Below the pieces are notes generated by a model. The model saw nothing but the letters and a program-made list of their open reading frames with translations, did not search any database and was not told where the DNA came from. Made by a program: the position numbers and the translations under genes. From an uncultured Spirochaetota bacterium (GTDB lineage Bacteria; Spirochaetota; UBA4802; UBA5550): 64,000 bases of DNA. The stretch spans positions 124,001 to 188,000 of the forward strand of contig CALMRZ010000046.1 in assembly GCA_937872225.1 (NCBI GenBank). Reading direction: 5' to 3'. Positions 62,405 through 64,000 of this stretch are shown here, piece after piece. How positions within the stretch are numbered: position 1 is the stretch's first letter; every line of letters starts with the position of its first letter.

Positions 62405-63814
62405 ATGGCAGATCAGCATGAATTCAAAGACCCTTTTAAGCCCTACAAGGGACGCTTCCAGAGCTACGAGCGCCTGCCGGCCCGGGGACGCGACAAGGAT
62501 GACATCCTCAAGGAATTGGAAACCATGTCCGAAGAAGAAAATGCCAAATGGAAGAACGGCAGGGTTTCAGGGACCTATTACCACGCAGGGGATGACCACC
62601 GTGAATTCCAGAACAGGGTCTTTTCCCTTTATTCCCATGTCAATGTCCTCCAGGTCGACCTGTGCCCGAGCATGTCGAAATTCGAAAGCGAGATCATATC
62701 CATGACCGCGCGGATGCTCAACGGCGATGCCGTCAGGGCCAACAATCCCGACGACGAGATTTGCGGCTCCGTCACCTTCGGCGGCAGTGAAAGCATCATG
62801 ATGGCGATGAAGGTATACCGGGACCGGGGCCGTGCCGAGTACAATATAACCGAGCCGGAGATCATACTTCCCATAACGGCGCACCCGGCCTTTCACAAGG
62901 CCGGCGAGTATTTCGGCATAAAGATGGTCCTTGCCCCGGTCGACGAGTCTGATTTCCGCGTCATTCCTGAAGAAGTTGAAAAGCTCATCAACAAGAACAC
63001 CGTCGCCATTGTCGCCAGCGCCGGCAATTATCCATACGGCCTCATAGACCCTATGGACCGCCTATCCGACATCGCGCTGAAGCACGACATTGGATTTCAC
63101 ATCGACGGGTGTCTCGGCGGCTTCATCCTCCCCTGGGTGGAACGGCTGGGATACCGGGTGCCGGTTTTCGATTTCAGGCTCCCGGGCCTGACGTCGATGT
63201 CGGCCGACACCCACAAATTCGGCTACGGCCACAAAGGAAATTCCGTAGTCCTGTACCGCAACCTCAAGCTGCGCCGGTACCAGTTCTTCCAGATGGCCCA
63301 CTGGCCGGGCGGCATCTACGCATCGCCGTCAATGACCGGAAGCAGATCGGGCGGCCTCACCGCATCAACCTGGGCCACGATGGTGTATCTCGGCGAAAGC
63401 GGCTACCTGGAAGCTGCTGCAGCCATCATGAAGGTGGCGGACCGGATCAAGGAAGGCGTGAAAGGCATCAAAGAATTGGAAATAATCGGCGATCCGACGT
63501 TCCTTATCAGTATCAGGTCAAGGGACGTTGACATTTTTCATGTCAACGACCACATGATATCAAAAGGCTGGAGGTTCAACGGTCTCCAAAACCCGGCGGC
63601 AATACACTTCTGCGTGACCATGCCCCAGACCTTTGTGCCGGGGATTGCCGACGCTCTGATAGATGACCTCAAGGCCGGCGTTGAATACGCAAAAACGAAG
63701 AAGGGCACTCCTGCCCGCAGCAGCGCCCTGTATGGCCTTTCTGGTTCGCTGGAAGGCCGTACGCAGCTGGTCCAGGTCCTCTACGGGACCTTCGAGCATC
63801 TTTTCAGGGTATGA
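62405..63814 (+). CDS. PLP-dependent lyase of the sphingosine-1-phosphate lyase family
   Basis: The protein has 469 residues. The segment FQNRVFSLYSHVNVLQVDLC and FGGSESIMMAMKVYRDRGRA match S1P lyase/Dpl1-like enzymes. The cofactor Lys is in SADTHKFGYGHKGNSVV, as in Dpl1-type HKxGYxxKG. The Asp that holds the pyridine ring is in IGFHIDGCLGG. It should cleave a phosphorylated long-chain base or a related amino-alcohol phosphate into an aldehyde and a phosphoethanolamine-like product. The glutamate-decarboxylase-like fold makes a decarboxylase activity a second option. The ATG at 62405 follows AAGGAGG; the longer frame (62270) overlaps the kinase gene. Confidence 0.85.
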   Translation: MADQHEFKDPFKPYKGRFQSYERLPARGRDKDDILKELETMSEEENAKWKNGRVSGTYYHAGDDHREFQNRVFSLYSHVNVLQVDLCPSMSKFESEIISMTARMLNGDAVRANNPDDEICGSVTFGGSESIMMAMKVYRDRGRAEYNITEPEIILPITAHPAFHKAGEYFGIKMVLAPVDESDFRVIPEEVEKLINKNTVAIVASAGNYPYGLIDPMDRLSDIALKHDIGFHIDGCLGGFILPWVERLGYRVPVFDFRLPGLTSMSADTHKFGYGHKGNSVVLYRNLKLRRYQFFQMAHWPGGIYASPSMTGSRSGGLTASTWATMVYLGESGYLEAAAAIMKVADRIKEGVKGIKELEIIGDPTFLISIRSRDVDIFHVNDHMISKGWRFNGLQNPAAIHFCVTMPQTFVPGIADALIDDLKAGVEYAKTKKGTPARSSALYGLSGSLEGRTQLVQVLYGTFEHLFRV

Positions 63815-63818
63815 GCCG

Positions 63819-64000
63819 TCAGGAAAGAAGTCCGGCATAATAATCTACCAGCGCCCTGTCGTCACTTCTGACTTCGCCCCTGTCGGTTGATACTATCGAA
63901 TGCTTTTCCAGGTAGGCAAGGCCTTTTTTGAGCACCTTCGCGGGGGCGTAATCGAAGGGCCGCCCCGCCTTTGTCATGTACTTCCTTACCAGTCTGAGGG
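63819..64000 (-). CDS. C-terminal fragment of an unidentified gene (runs off the right edge)
   Basis: Only the last 60 residues are visible, with FDYAPAKVLKKGLAYLEKHS near the middle and LVDYYAGLLS at the end. The pattern (FDY, later YYA near the C-terminus) resembles the end of PlsB-type glycerol-3-phosphate acyltransferases, but the piece is too short to be sure. It converges on the PLP lyase gene. Confidence 0.4.
   Translation of the reverse strand, partial: LRLVRKYMTKAGRPFDYAPAKVLKKGLAYLEKHSIVSTDRGEVRSDDRALVDYYAGLLS

Overview
The window is about 64 kb of a bacterial chromosome of moderate G+C. I could not see any tRNA, rRNA, CRISPR array or insertion sequence. The protein content points to a spirochaete (phylum Spirochaetota, possibly related to Leptospirales). 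The signs are OmpL47-like Ig-repeat surface proteins, CHASE2 and HAMP class III cyclases, a 7TMR-DISM sensor with an RsbW-like ATPase, a complete type II secretion operon with a spirochaete-type GspN, and a sphingosine-phosphate-lyase-like enzyme. This assignment is inference from gene families, not from a marker gene.

Left region (1-12.1 kb). On the minus strand lie a Deg-type serine protease and a coupled paralog that has lost its whole catalytic triad. They are followed by an accessory-looking lipid/polyketide cluster. Minus-strand genes are two radical SAM proteins with B12-type N-termini, a 3-hydroxyacyl-CoA dehydrogenase, a FabF-type ketosynthase, a free-standing ACP and an acyltransferase. 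Plus-strand genes are a hotdog thioesterase, two crotonases (the second with a frameshift in a run of nine T) and a KAS III-like protein without the usual active-site His and Asn. This mix of synthase-type (KS/AT/ACP) and beta-oxidation-type (dehydrogenase/crotonase) enzymes plus radical SAM proteins is the best candidate here for an undescribed pathway.

Middle region (12.2-43 kb). This holds a decayed cheB, envelope proteins (DUF4185-like lipoprotein, Lys-rich YHYH protein, Ig-repeat protein, a lipoprotein resembling TonB/AgmX C-termini), a divergent pair of Bergerat-fold ATPase genes and hisI-hisG. It also holds a FecR/Ig-repeat protein coupled to a class III cyclase that carries a degenerate protein-phosphatase domain. 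Then come glmS with a radical SAM gene, a response regulator, a zinc-ribbon membrane protein, cinA-TPR-aroQ, argS with an altered HIGH motif, a CHASE2 cyclase, an AsmA-like protein and a DedA protein.

Right region (43-64 kb). One long plus-strand operon carries gspC-D-E-F-G-H-I-J-K-L-M-N. It is followed closely by an IspH-UbiA fusion gene, aroE, folC, an unknown protein, a TIGR00725-type Rossmann protein, an FGGY kinase and an S1P-lyase-like PLP enzyme. A gene truncated by the window edge ends on the minus strand. Many joints are ATGA or TGATG overlaps, so translational coupling is common.
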